Shown piece after piece: positions 1-6,703 of a stretch of 13,938 nucleotides of DNA (its first letter is position 1; each line of letters opens with the position of its first letter). The notes below the pieces were generated by a model that saw only the letters and a program-made list of their open reading frames with translations, was not told where the DNA came from and did not search any database. The stretch comes from an uncultured Oscillospiraceae bacterium (GTDB lineage Bacteria > Bacillota > Clostridia > Oscillospirales > Acutalibacteraceae), in the NCBI GenBank assembly GCA_958354085.1, contig CATWUX010000048.1:1-13938 (forward strand), read 5' to 3'. The position numbers and the translations under genes were made by a program.

Positions 1-1646
1 TACACCGGCTGGCCGCCGTTGACCACCGTGATGTCCACATCCTCGCCGATTTTGGCCGCCAGGCTTTCGCGCACGGCGTTGGCTTCGTCTTCGGTCGTGC
101 CTTCGCCGAACATCAAGGTGATGAACGATACGTCCTTACCGGCCGCGCGGCGCGCCGCGATAATACTGCGGGTGAGCTTGACTGCCGCGTGCGGAATGTC
201 GGTATCCACAAAGGACAGCTTGCCGTTATCCAGCGCCAGAATCTGTCCCTCCTTGATCGCGTGGCCACCGAAATCGCTGTCCCGCGCGGCAAACGTGATC
301 TGGCCGGTGGAAACGTTGTCCGCCGCTTTCATCATGCCCAGCAGGTTGTCTTCCACCGAGGCGTCGCTTTCAAAGTTGAGCATGGCGCATACGCCCTGCG
401 GGATCGTGCGGGTGGGCAGCACATGCACCGTGCGGTCGGCCAACGGCACGGCCTGTTCCGCCGCCAGAATGATATTTTTGTTGTTGGGCAGCACATACAC
501 GACCTTGGCGGGCGTGGCGTGGATCGCGTTCAATATATCGTCGGTGGACGGATTCATGGTCTGCCCGCCGGACACAATCTGATCGCAGCCCAGATCGCGG
601 AACAGCTCCTGCAAACCATCGCCCGCGGCGACGGCAACAAAGCCGTAGTCGTTTTCCGGTTCAACACGGGCGGGCGGCTGCGGCTGTGCCGCCGCTTCAT
701 CGTCCACCCAGCCGGCATTCGCGTGCTGGATGCGCATATTTTCGATTTTCACGGTTTCAAAGGCGCCGTACAGCAGCCCCTCCTGCAAAGCCTTGCCGGG
801 GTCGTTGGTGTGTACGTGAACCTTGATGATCTCCTCGTCGTCCACAACGACCACACAGTCGCCGATGGATTCCAGATACGCGCGCAGCCGCAGCGGATCG
901 CGTGTGTTCCCCTTTGCACGTGCAACGATAAACTCGGTGCAGTATGTAAAGGTGATCTCCGCGTCCGATGAACCGGCGGCGCTCACAGCCTTTACAGCAG
1001 CGGGGGAAGAGGTTTCCTCGGCGGAGGCGACGATTTCGCCGCCGTGGAAAATATCCTGCATGGCGCGGAAAATGATGCACAGGCCTTGTCCGCCGGCATC
1101 CACCACGCCGGCTTTTTTCAGCACGGGCAGCAATTCGGGCGTGCGCGCAAGCGAGGCTTCCGCCTCGTCGCAGATAATGTCCCATACGGCGTTGACGTCC
1201 GGGTTGGACGCGGCGGCGGCAATCGCTTTTTCCGCCGCTTCACGCGCGACCGTCAGGATCGTGCCTTCCGTGGGCTTCATGACCGCTTTGTAGGCGGCCT
1301 CCACGCCCAGACCGAGCGCGTTCGCCAAATCGGCGCCGTCCGCTTCGGTTTTTCCTTTCAGCCCTTTGGAAAATCCGCGGAACAGCAGGGACAGGATCAC
1401 GCCGGAGTTGCCGCGTGCGCCGCGCAGCAGCGCGCTGGACGCGACGTCTGCGGCTTCGCTGACGGTGGGATCGGCCAAACGCGCCAATTCCCGTCCGGCG
1501 GCGGACAGCGTCATGGACATATTGGTACCGGTATCGCCGTCCGGCACGGGGAAAATATTCAGCTCGTCCACCGATTGCTTGGCGGCTGCCAAGCAGTGGG
1601 ACGCCGAGATCATCGCATCCCGTAGTAATTTACCTTGAATCAACAC
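1..1646 (-). CDS. fakA: Fatty acid kinase catalytic subunit FakA (YloV, DAK2 domain), 3' end cut by window
   Basis: This is a DAK2/YloV-family kinase that, with a fatty-acid-carrying DegV/FakB partner, phosphorylates exogenous fatty acids in the cytoplasm. Visible in the translation are the N-terminal DAK2 nucleotide/metal motif PDGDTGTNMS near residues 35-44 and GARGNSGVILS near residues 76-86, then a middle domain and a C-terminal DegV-like half ending in VNGGQPVY at the edge. About 548 codons are present; the family is roughly 550 residues, so only a few C-terminal residues are missing. The start is not ATG. A GGGAG ribosome site lies 5 nt before GTG at 1646 and 8 nt before TTG at 1643; either gives the expected family start (IQGKLLRDAMISA), while GTG at 1652 sits on the ribosome site itself. 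It follows yloU by 58 nt, the arrangement known from Bacillus. No DegV/FakB gene is present in the window. Confidence 0.93.
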   Translation of the reverse strand, partial: MLIQGKLLRDAMISASHCLAAAKQSVDELNIFPVPDGDTGTNMSMTLSAAGRELARLADPTVSEAADVASSALLRGARGNSGVILSLLFRGFSKGLKGKTEADGADLANALGLGVEAAYKAVMKPTEGTILTVAREAAEKAIAAAASNPDVNAVWDIICDEAEASLARTPELLPVLKKAGVVDAGGQGLCIIFRAMQDIFHGGEIVASAEETSSPAAVKAVSAAGSSDAEITFTYCTEFIVARAKGNTRDPLRLRAYLESIGDCVVVVDDEEIIKVHVHTNDPGKALQEGLLYGAFETVKIENMRIQHANAGWVDDEAAAQPQPPARVEPENDYGFVAVAAGDGLQELFRDLGCDQIVSGGQTMNPSTDDILNAIHATPAKVVYVLPNNKNIILAAEQAVPLADRTVHVLPTRTIPQGVCAMLNFESDASVEDNLLGMMKAADNVSTGQITFAARDSDFGGHAIKEGQILALDNGKLSFVDTDIPHAAVKLTRSIIAARRAAGKDVSFITLMFGEGTTEDEANAVRESLAAKIGEDVDITVVNGGQPV

Positions 1647-1674
1647 AAGCACTCCCTTGCGGGTGAGCCGCCCG

Positions 1675-1702
1675 GGCGTGAAGCCACAAGGCTGGTCACG
1701 CC
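1675..1702 (-). other. Hairpin in the yloU-fakA spacer
   Basis: Read on the minus strand, GGCGTGA pairs perfectly with TCACGCC, and inside it AGCC pairs with GGCT around a TTGT loop, with a two-base bulge. It begins 2 nt after the yloU stop codon and has no U-tract, so it does not look like an intrinsic terminator. It could stabilise the upstream mRNA or mark a processing point between yloU and fakA. The structure is seen; any function is inference. Confidence 0.55.
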
Positions 1703-1704
1703 GA

Positions 1705-2058
1705 TTATTCGGATTTCATTCCGTCTACAAACACGTTTACCTTCTTCACATCCAGACCGGTGGCCTCTTCCACCGTATAGCGCACCTTATTTACAATGCT
1801 CTTGGCAATCGCGGATATGTTCATGCCATAGATCACGCAGATGTGCAGATCCACAATCAGCTTATCGTTTTCGCTGCGCACGCGGATGCCGTCGTCGGCA
1901 AAGGAGCGGCGGGAAAACATCGAGCGAAGTCCCTGTTTTGTTCCGCTTTTGACCATACCGGCGACACCGTAGCAGGAGGAAGCCGCGTTTCCGATCAGAT
2001 AAGCGAAATATTCCTGCGAAATTTCAATGGTGCCCAAATGGTTTTCAATGCGAATCAT
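1705..2058 (-). CDS. yloU: Asp23/Gls24 family protein YloU
   Basis: This is a 117-residue member of the Asp23/Gls24 (DUF322) family: small proteins linked to envelope stress and, in Bacillus, encoded next to yloV/fakA. The sequence begins with the characteristic MIRIENHLGTIEIS, followed by YFAYLIGNAASSCYGVAGM, and ends with a region (VRYTVEEATGLDVKKVNVFV) matching the conserved C-terminal part of the family. The reading frame is open upstream to a TTG at 2085, but the ATG at 2058 matches family starts; an AAAGG lies 13 nt upstream of it, slightly far. No signal peptide or membrane segment is visible, so it is probably cytoplasmic or membrane-associated through partners. It begins 34 nt after the stop of the solute-binding lipoprotein gene, suggesting one transcript. 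Identity is secure; the molecular role of the family is poorly defined. Confidence 0.93.
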   Translation of the reverse strand: MIRIENHLGTIEISQEYFAYLIGNAASSCYGVAGMVKSGTKQGLRSMFSRRSFADDGIRVRSENDKLIVDLHICVIYGMNISAIAKSIVNKVRYTVEEATGLDVKKVNVFVDGMKSE

Positions 2059-2092
2059 ACAAATGCACACGCCTTTCTTGTACAAGATGGGA

Positions 2093-3616
2093 TTACCGTG
2101 TCAGCACCCAGCCGCCGATGCCGGCATACACGTTGAACACGGAGGGCGTCACGCCGTTCATCGAACGGTTATAGGCGGCCATGCCGTCCCGCCAGCAAAG
2201 GGGGATAAACGGCACATCGGAAACAAACAGCTCCGTGAACTGCGCCGGCGTCTTGGCGCCGGATAAAAAATCCGTATACGCGTCGGCGGACGCGGTGGAG
2301 GACAGGCCTCCCGCGCCGGCGGCGCCGCTGCCGGAAAAGAAGGGGCGCAGGCTCAAATCGGCGCTCAGCCGAATCTCGCCCAGATACAGATCAAACTGCC
2401 CCTTGTTCAGCCGGTTTTGGACATCCGCAAACGGCAGCGTGGTGACGGTCAGCGTTACGCCGACCTGTTCGAGCTGCCGGCGAAGCACCTCGGCGGCGGC
2501 GGTTCGGAAGCTGTTGTCCTGATTGATGAGCAGTTCCAGCGACAGCGTTTTTGTATTCTGACTGCTGCCACTCTTTGTATTATACCCCGCCTGCTCCAAT
2601 TGTGCAACCGCTGATTCTATATTTTCTGTGTCGGAAAAGCCCGAAAGCTCCGAAAAACGGCTCCAATTGGGGTGAAACGGGGTCGTTGCAGGGCGTGCAT
2701 AGCCGGCGAAGGCTTCTTTGCACAGCGTACTGCGGCCGATCGCCGCGGATAAGCCCTGCCGCACAAGCGGTTCGGAAAGAGCGCCGCGGCGATGGTTGAT
2801 GCCGAGAAAAACCAGATAATTCATCGGCGCGTTCAGGCTGGCATTGGAGGTGCGTGGGATTTCGCCGCCGGACAAATCGCTGAAAAAATAACTCAGAGAG
2901 CCGTTTTCCAAGCCGCTCAGCATCGCGTCTCCGGTGGACAGATGCTGGAGATAGATCGTGGTATTGGCGGCCGGAGCCGGCAGATACGGATTCGGGGTGA
3001 GCTTGGCAGCCGTACCGTCGGCCGTGAACACATACTGCCCGGAACCCAGCGGGACGTCCGCGCTTTTCTGCGCGGCGTCCGAGGCACGCAGGACGGGGAA
3101 GGATAAACAAGCCGCGAATTGTATGTCCGCCTGCCGCAGCGTAAAAACAATGGTTTTGTCGTCGGCCGCGCGTGCCGCCTGTACGTTTTCCAGCAGCGGC
3201 TGAAAAACGGCGGCTTGCTTGGCGAGCGCAAAAGAACCGGCAACGTCCGCGGCGGTGACGGGAGATCCATCGGAGAATACCGCGTCGCTGCGCAGAACGG
3301 CGACAGGCGCAAGGGGATTGGTGTTGTCCAGCGAAGCGGCCAGCGCCAGCTGCGGCGTCAGTTCCGCGTCCAGTACCGTCAAACCTTCGTATAGAAGAGG
3401 CGTCAAATCCAGATTGACGCGGGAAGCGGCGCGATAGGGGTTGATAGGATCGGCGTTGCTGTAGCTGATCGTCAGCTTTTGCGGCTCGCCGGAGGAGGAA
3501 ACGGCGGGAGGAACCGAGGAATCCGGCTTTCGATCCGACTCTTTCGGGATCGTGGAACAGCCGGCCAGCGCCAACAGCCACGCACCGGTAAGAAGAAGAG
3601 CACAGCTACGCCGCAT
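2093..3616 (-). CDS. Family 5 (peptide-type) ABC transporter solute-binding lipoprotein
   Basis: This 507-residue extracytoplasmic lipoprotein belongs to the SBP_bac_5 family that captures peptides, nickel or similar ligands for ABC importers. The start at 3616 gives a textbook lipoprotein signal: MRRS, a hydrophobic stretch, then lipobox LAGC with the acylated cysteine at residue 20. AAAGGA lies about 10 nt upstream of this ATG. A possible ATG at 3649 would add 11 charged residues before the signal and lacks a good ribosome site. Family features are DPINPYRAASRVNLDLTPLL followed by YEGL, and the conserved FSDGSPVTAADVAGSF segment near residue 110. No permease or ATPase gene is adjacent; instead yloU and fakA follow at close spacing. 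The ligand cannot be deduced. An alternative is a binding protein serving as a sensor, which is only inference. Confidence 0.9.
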   Translation of the reverse strand: MRRSCALLLTGAWLLALAGCSTIPKESDRKPDSSVPPAVSSSGEPQKLTISYSNADPINPYRAASRVNLDLTPLLYEGLTVLDAELTPQLALAASLDNTNPLAPVAVLRSDAVFSDGSPVTAADVAGSFALAKQAAVFQPLLENVQAARAADDKTIVFTLRQADIQFAACLSFPVLRASDAAQKSADVPLGSGQYVFTADGTAAKLTPNPYLPAPAANTTIYLQHLSTGDAMLSGLENGSLSYFFSDLSGGEIPRTSNASLNAPMNYLVFLGINHRRGALSEPLVRQGLSAAIGRSTLCKEAFAGYARPATTPFHPNWSRFSELSGFSDTENIESAVAQLEQAGYNTKSGSSQNTKTLSLELLINQDNSFRTAAAEVLRRQLEQVGVTLTVTTLPFADVQNRLNKGQFDLYLGEIRLSADLSLRPFFSGSGAAGAGGLSSTASADAYTDFLSGAKTPAQFTELFVSDVPFIPLCWRDGMAAYNRSMNGVTPSVFNVYAGIGGWVLTR

Positions 3617-3675
3617 GAACGACCAGTCCTTTCCGTTTCTTTGCCGCATCCATAGGATGGCATATACAATTTATT

Positions 3676-3704
3676 ATTATACGATATCTTTTTAGAATAA
3701 TCAA
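3676..3704 (-). promoter_or_regulatory. Sigma-A type promoter for the lipoprotein-yloU-fakA unit
   Basis: On the minus strand TTGATT (3699-3704) is followed after exactly 17 nt by a perfect TATAAT (3676-3681), in a very AT-rich stretch. Transcription would start near 3669, giving a leader of about 50 nt before the ATG at 3616. Because no promoter is visible in the spacers downstream, yloU and fakA are probably on the same transcript. Confidence 0.85.
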
Positions 3705-3791
3705 GAGAGGAGACCATATTATTTGACAATCAAACTGTTTATGCCGTTAATTTTTGTATCCGCTGCCGTACTGCCGAATACCGGTGAACCG

Positions 3792-4691
3792 TTATAAAGA
3801 AAATGTGACGTGCCGGGCATCGGGATGGAAGGATAAGTGGTATCCTTTTTCCCAGCTTCCCACAAGCAAACCGGTATCCTCATCGCAGAAATCGGTGAAA
3901 TGCATATAGGGAAGCTGAATCGTCGCGATATGCTGTCGATCGCGCAGGGAGAAAACCATCGTTTGCATACCGGCAAAAACGAGTGCGGCATATGCGTGTG
4001 TCTGTGAAATCACGACGTGAAACGGAAGAATATCCGGGAGCGGGCTGTCAAACTCGCGTGTTTCGCCGGTGCGGATGTTGGTTTGCCATAAGCGCCTGTC
4101 GGCAATACTCAAGACAAAATAATCTTCGCCGACTGAAAAGGCGGCGCGTGCCACACCGGGAAGATGTGGCAGACAGAGTATACCGTCTGGAGCTGGCGTG
4201 TCACCGCTAAATAAGCAAAGAGCTTCGGTATCCAGAAGTCCGATTTTTTGTTGGTAGAGGTCATAAAAAATCTGTTGCACCGGCGCAGTTCGAGGATATT
4301 CCAGAAAAACAGGAAGGTCTTGCAAGATGGGAAAAAGAAAGAACTGCCGACTTGGCGAAAAAAAGCAAAAGTCCAGAAAACGATCGCCCATTGGCAGCGC
4401 AACCGGGTGAATATTCTCCGCAATATTATCGGTTTTCGAAGCATACAGCTGGTGCAATTCATGGTTGTCACAGGAATATAAATAGTAGGCGCCATTCATT
4501 TTTTTAAGCAGAAGCTGGTTTTTCAGCCAGCATGTGCTGTGGGTACGGGCGCTGTTCGGAAGAGAAGAGCGGATTCCGGTGGTACGATCATAGAGGTATA
4601 CTTTGCCTTTGCTTGTAATCGCATAGCTTTCGGCCGATGCCGCCATATGATAGGCAGCGCAATCAAAACGCTGTAAAACCGACAATTCCAT
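3792..4691 (-). CDS. Unrecognised beta-rich, propeller-like cytoplasmic protein
   Basis: I do not recognise this 299-residue protein. It starts MELSVLQRFDCAAYHMAAS, has no signal peptide or transmembrane helix, and shows repeating short beta-strand patterns: SYAITSKGKVYLYDRTTG, AAFSVGEDYFVLSIADRRL, WQTNIRTGETREF, AYAALVFAGMQTMVFSLRD and a final GLLVGSWEKGYHLSF. These resemble irregular WD40/propeller blades, each about 40-50 residues, so a beta-propeller is a reasonable guess but not proven. The ATG at 4691 is preferred over upstream ATGs at 4718/4715 because AAAGGA lies about 12 nt before it; those upstream ATGs have no ribosome site. That ribosome site falls in a duplicated piece of ymdB 3' sequence. 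Base composition is visibly more AT-rich than in neighbours such as lepA. It is probably cotranscribed with the preceding acyltransferase-like gene. Confidence 0.75.
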   Translation of the reverse strand: MELSVLQRFDCAAYHMAASAESYAITSKGKVYLYDRTTGIRSSLPNSARTHSTCWLKNQLLLKKMNGAYYLYSCDNHELHQLYASKTDNIAENIHPVALPMGDRFLDFCFFSPSRQFFLFPILQDLPVFLEYPRTAPVQQIFYDLYQQKIGLLDTEALCLFSGDTPAPDGILCLPHLPGVARAAFSVGEDYFVLSIADRRLWQTNIRTGETREFDSPLPDILPFHVVISQTHAYAALVFAGMQTMVFSLRDRQHIATIQLPYMHFTDFCDEDTGLLVGSWEKGYHLSFHPDARHVTFSL

Positions 4692-4694
4692 AAA

Positions 4695-4814
4695 GCGTTT
4701 CCGTCCTTTCTTCATCAAACGGGTTATTCCACCTGCAGGCGTTCAACAGCATGGTTTTGCCGGTGTCGGTGATGAAACCGGTGCCGCCGGGCAGGATTGG
4801 TTCATCAGCGGCTG
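4695..4814 (-). pseudogene. Decayed second copy of the ymdB 3' end
   Basis: About 120 bp between the two accessory genes repeats the end of ymdB. Positions 4702-4749 match 5800-5847 with one mismatch. After TGCCGGTG the similarity jumps to about 6004-6060, so 147 bp present in ymdB are missing here, exactly at a short shared TGCCGG(T/C)G. Read on the minus strand it still spells DEP-ILPGGTGFITDTGKT before a one-base loss near 4750 shifts the frame out of the TTAVERLQVE ending. It has no start of its own. The repeat extends into the region after the ymdB stop, including GAAAGGACG, which now serves as the likely ribosome site of the gene at 4691. It is a non-functional remnant of a duplication. 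Confidence 0.85.
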
Positions 4815-4823
4815 TTCGCTATG

Positions 4824-5756
4824 TTATCTCTCCTCTTCGCCGCTTGTCGATGCTTTCTCTTTGTATAAGAAAACACCGCATCCCCATCCGAGAGGTTCTC
4901 CCTTTTTCATGCGTTTAACATATGCTCGCCGCAAAGAGGTATTCTGCGGCAGCTTATCGGGATCTCCTTCATAGGCGCAATCAAACAACCGCCACACATC
5001 GTTATAGTCATCGGCTTGACCGCTTGCAACGATATTAAAATCCTTATAGAAAGCCGCCAGATTCGAATCGGGAGCCAAAACCGTCATGTTCCATGGATCC
5101 AGAAGCCACGAAGAACACATAAAAATAAGCGGAACCCCTTGGAATTCATCCTTGAAAAAAGCTGCCGCCTGCCTGTATGAGTCAAGTACGAGACTATGCG
5201 TTAGTCTTTCTCCTGTTCGGGGAATATGAACAGAGAGCGCCTTGCTGCCGGCCGGCAAAAACAGGCCGTCTACCTTGCAGTCCATAGGAAGCGCGCTGAT
5301 TTCAAACTCCAAACGCCCGATGCCAAAACAGGTCAAATTGAAAAACAGCGTGAACCATTCCGCTACAAATGTACCAACCACGCCCTTGACCAGCCGGCAT
5401 TCTTCCAGTTTATAGCGCAAATCCGCCATAGACTGATAAAAAACCGCCTCATCAATACCACGCTCCGCATAACGCAGCCGCAATTTTTCTGCCAGACAAA
5501 GGAACAGCAGCATCGCAGAGGTATATTCATGAATGGCAAACTTTTGCCCCAGCTTTTTCATGTCTTCAAGCATTTGCTTATAGTCGCATTTTTCTGTCTC
5601 ATCATACTGCGCCATTAGGCCGATAAGTGTCTCGCGCGCCGCCTCATCCTTGAAAATTTGCTCCAACGACGACTCAAAGACCTCGATTGCCTCGGAGGGA
5701 AAATGAAGGCGCGACATCAATGCGCAAACGGTATTCTTCACGTCTCCTACAACCAT
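4824..5756 (-). CDS. Acyltransferase domain-containing protein (NAT_N + GNAT_C type)
   Basis: This 310-residue protein resembles the Clostridia 'acyltransferase domain-containing protein' family, which pairs an N-terminal helical NAT_N domain with a GNAT-like C-terminal domain. The N-terminal half is helical (SLEQIFKDEAARETLIGLM, FAIHEYTSAMLLFLCLAEK). The C-terminal half contains the family-like block LSVHIPRTGERLTHSLVLDS, then SYRQAAAFF, CSSWLLDPW, then SNLAAFYKDFNIV. The usual cytoplasmic acyl transfer role is inferred from family naming only; substrate is unknown. The ATG at 5756 has AAGGGA about 10 nt upstream. It follows ymdB by 65 nt and is probably on the rny-ymdB transcript. It lies between the true end of ymdB and a decayed copy of that end, and is more AT-rich than its neighbours, which suggests acquisition by insertion. 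The family call rests on remembered motif patterns. Confidence 0.7.
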   Translation of the reverse strand: MVVGDVKNTVCALMSRLHFPSEAIEVFESSLEQIFKDEAARETLIGLMAQYDETEKCDYKQMLEDMKKLGQKFAIHEYTSAMLLFLCLAEKLRLRYAERGIDEAVFYQSMADLRYKLEECRLVKGVVGTFVAEWFTLFFNLTCFGIGRLEFEISALPMDCKVDGLFLPAGSKALSVHIPRTGERLTHSLVLDSYRQAAAFFKDEFQGVPLIFMCSSWLLDPWNMTVLAPDSNLAAFYKDFNIVASGQADDYNDVWRLFDCAYEGDPDKLPQNTSLRRAYVKRMKKGEPLGWGCGVFLYKEKASTSGEEER

Positions 5757-5821
5757 GGAACACGTTTCCCTTCTTTCGATTTCATTTCACCCGCTTTTTC
5801 GTCCTTTCTCCATCAAACGGG

Positions 5822-6592
5822 TTATTCCACCTGCAGGCGTTCAACAGCGGTGGTTTTGCCGGTGGCGTTGTCCAGCGTGAACAGCACCGCGTTCAGGCGG
5901 CACGGCCCTTCGGCGGTCGCAAAACGAACCGGCAGCTTTTCTTTCATTTTCGCGATGGCGAGCGCGGGCCGCACGCCCAGCACGGATTCCGTCGGGCCGG
6001 TCATGCCGGCGTCGGTGATAAAACCGGTGCCGCCGGGCAGGATCTGCTCATCGGCGGTCTGCACATGCGTATGCGTGCCGAACAGCGCCGAGATCCGCCC
6101 GTCAGCATAATACGCCAGCGCTTTTTTCTCGGCGGTCGCCTCCGCGTGGAAGTCCACGATGCAGAATTTCGGGTGACCGGCTTGCTCCAGCAGCGCGTCC
6201 AGCGTTTCAAACGGGCACGCCAGCGGCTCCATATACACCACGCCCATGAGATTGATGACCGTCACCTGCCACCGCCCGCGATCGACCACGGTGAAGCCGC
6301 GTCCCGGCGCGGATGCCGGGAAATTGCCCGGGCGGAGCAGCGCCGGATTTTCCTCCAGCTTCTCATAAAATTCACGGCGGCGATAGGTGTGGTTGCCGCC
6401 GGTGATCACGTCCGCGCCGCTGTCAAAAATATGGGCGGCGGACACCGGCGTGATGCCGTTGCCGTCGGCGGAATTTTCGCCGTTGACAATGCACACGTCC
6501 ACCGCGTATTGCCGCTTGAGCGCGGACAGTACCCGCCGCAGCACGCCGCAGCCGGCCGTTCCCACCACGTCGCCGACACATAGAATATTCAT
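5822..6592 (-). CDS. ymdB: YmdB-type metallophosphoesterase (TIGR00282 family)
   Basis: This 256-residue dimetal calcineurin-like phosphoesterase belongs to the YmdB family, shown in Bacillus to hydrolyse cyclic nucleotides and to influence motility and biofilm choices. All metal-site motifs are visible in order: GDVVG (residues 7-11), NGEN (37-40), GGNHT (65-69), DFHAEATAEK (147-156) and GTHTHVQTAD (172-181), followed by TDAGMTGP. Length matches the roughly 260-residue family. The start at 6592 is set by AGGAGG nine bases upstream and by the family start MNILCVGDVVG; 19 upstream in-frame codons are rejected. It follows rny by 111 nt, the usual neighbour in Firmicutes, with a GC-rich hairpin in between. 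Its final 3' sequence is partly duplicated at 4695-4814. Confidence 0.96.
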   Translation of the reverse strand: MNILCVGDVVGTAGCGVLRRVLSALKRQYAVDVCIVNGENSADGNGITPVSAAHIFDSGADVITGGNHTYRRREFYEKLEENPALLRPGNFPASAPGRGFTVVDRGRWQVTVINLMGVVYMEPLACPFETLDALLEQAGHPKFCIVDFHAEATAEKKALAYYADGRISALFGTHTHVQTADEQILPGGTGFITDAGMTGPTESVLGVRPALAIAKMKEKLPVRFATAEGPCRLNAVLFTLDNATGKTTAVERLQVE

Positions 6593-6670
6593 GCTGTCAT
6601 CCCTCCTGCTGTCCCTTGGAAATGGTTTTCCCCCGCTGCATCGAATCATGCATCCTCCGGCGGAAACCGT

Positions 6671-6698
6671 AAACGGCGCCCCCTGCGGAGCGCCGTTT
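6671..6698 (-). terminator. GC hairpin after rny, possible weak or plus-strand terminator
   Basis: AAACGGCGC (6671-6679) pairs perfectly with GCGCCGTTT (6690-6698) around a 10-nt loop, beginning 5 nt past the rny stop. In the rny direction the tail is UUUACGGUUU, a poor U-tract, so readthrough into ymdB is likely. In the plus direction the stem is followed by five Ts, but no plus-strand gene is there to be terminated. It may be an mRNA-stabilising or processing structure between rny and ymdB. Confidence 0.45.
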
Positions 6699-6703
6699 TT
6701 CGA

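Noticed and set aside
3723..3751. Plus-strand promoter TTGACA-17-GTTAAT
   Set aside because: The -10 is weak and no plus-strand gene lies downstream.
3719..3791. Out-of-frame extension after the propeller-like gene (SPVFGSTAADTKINGINSLIVK)
   Set aside because: The peptide looks protein-like, but no frameshift can be shown without homologues and the existing stop is a reasonable end.
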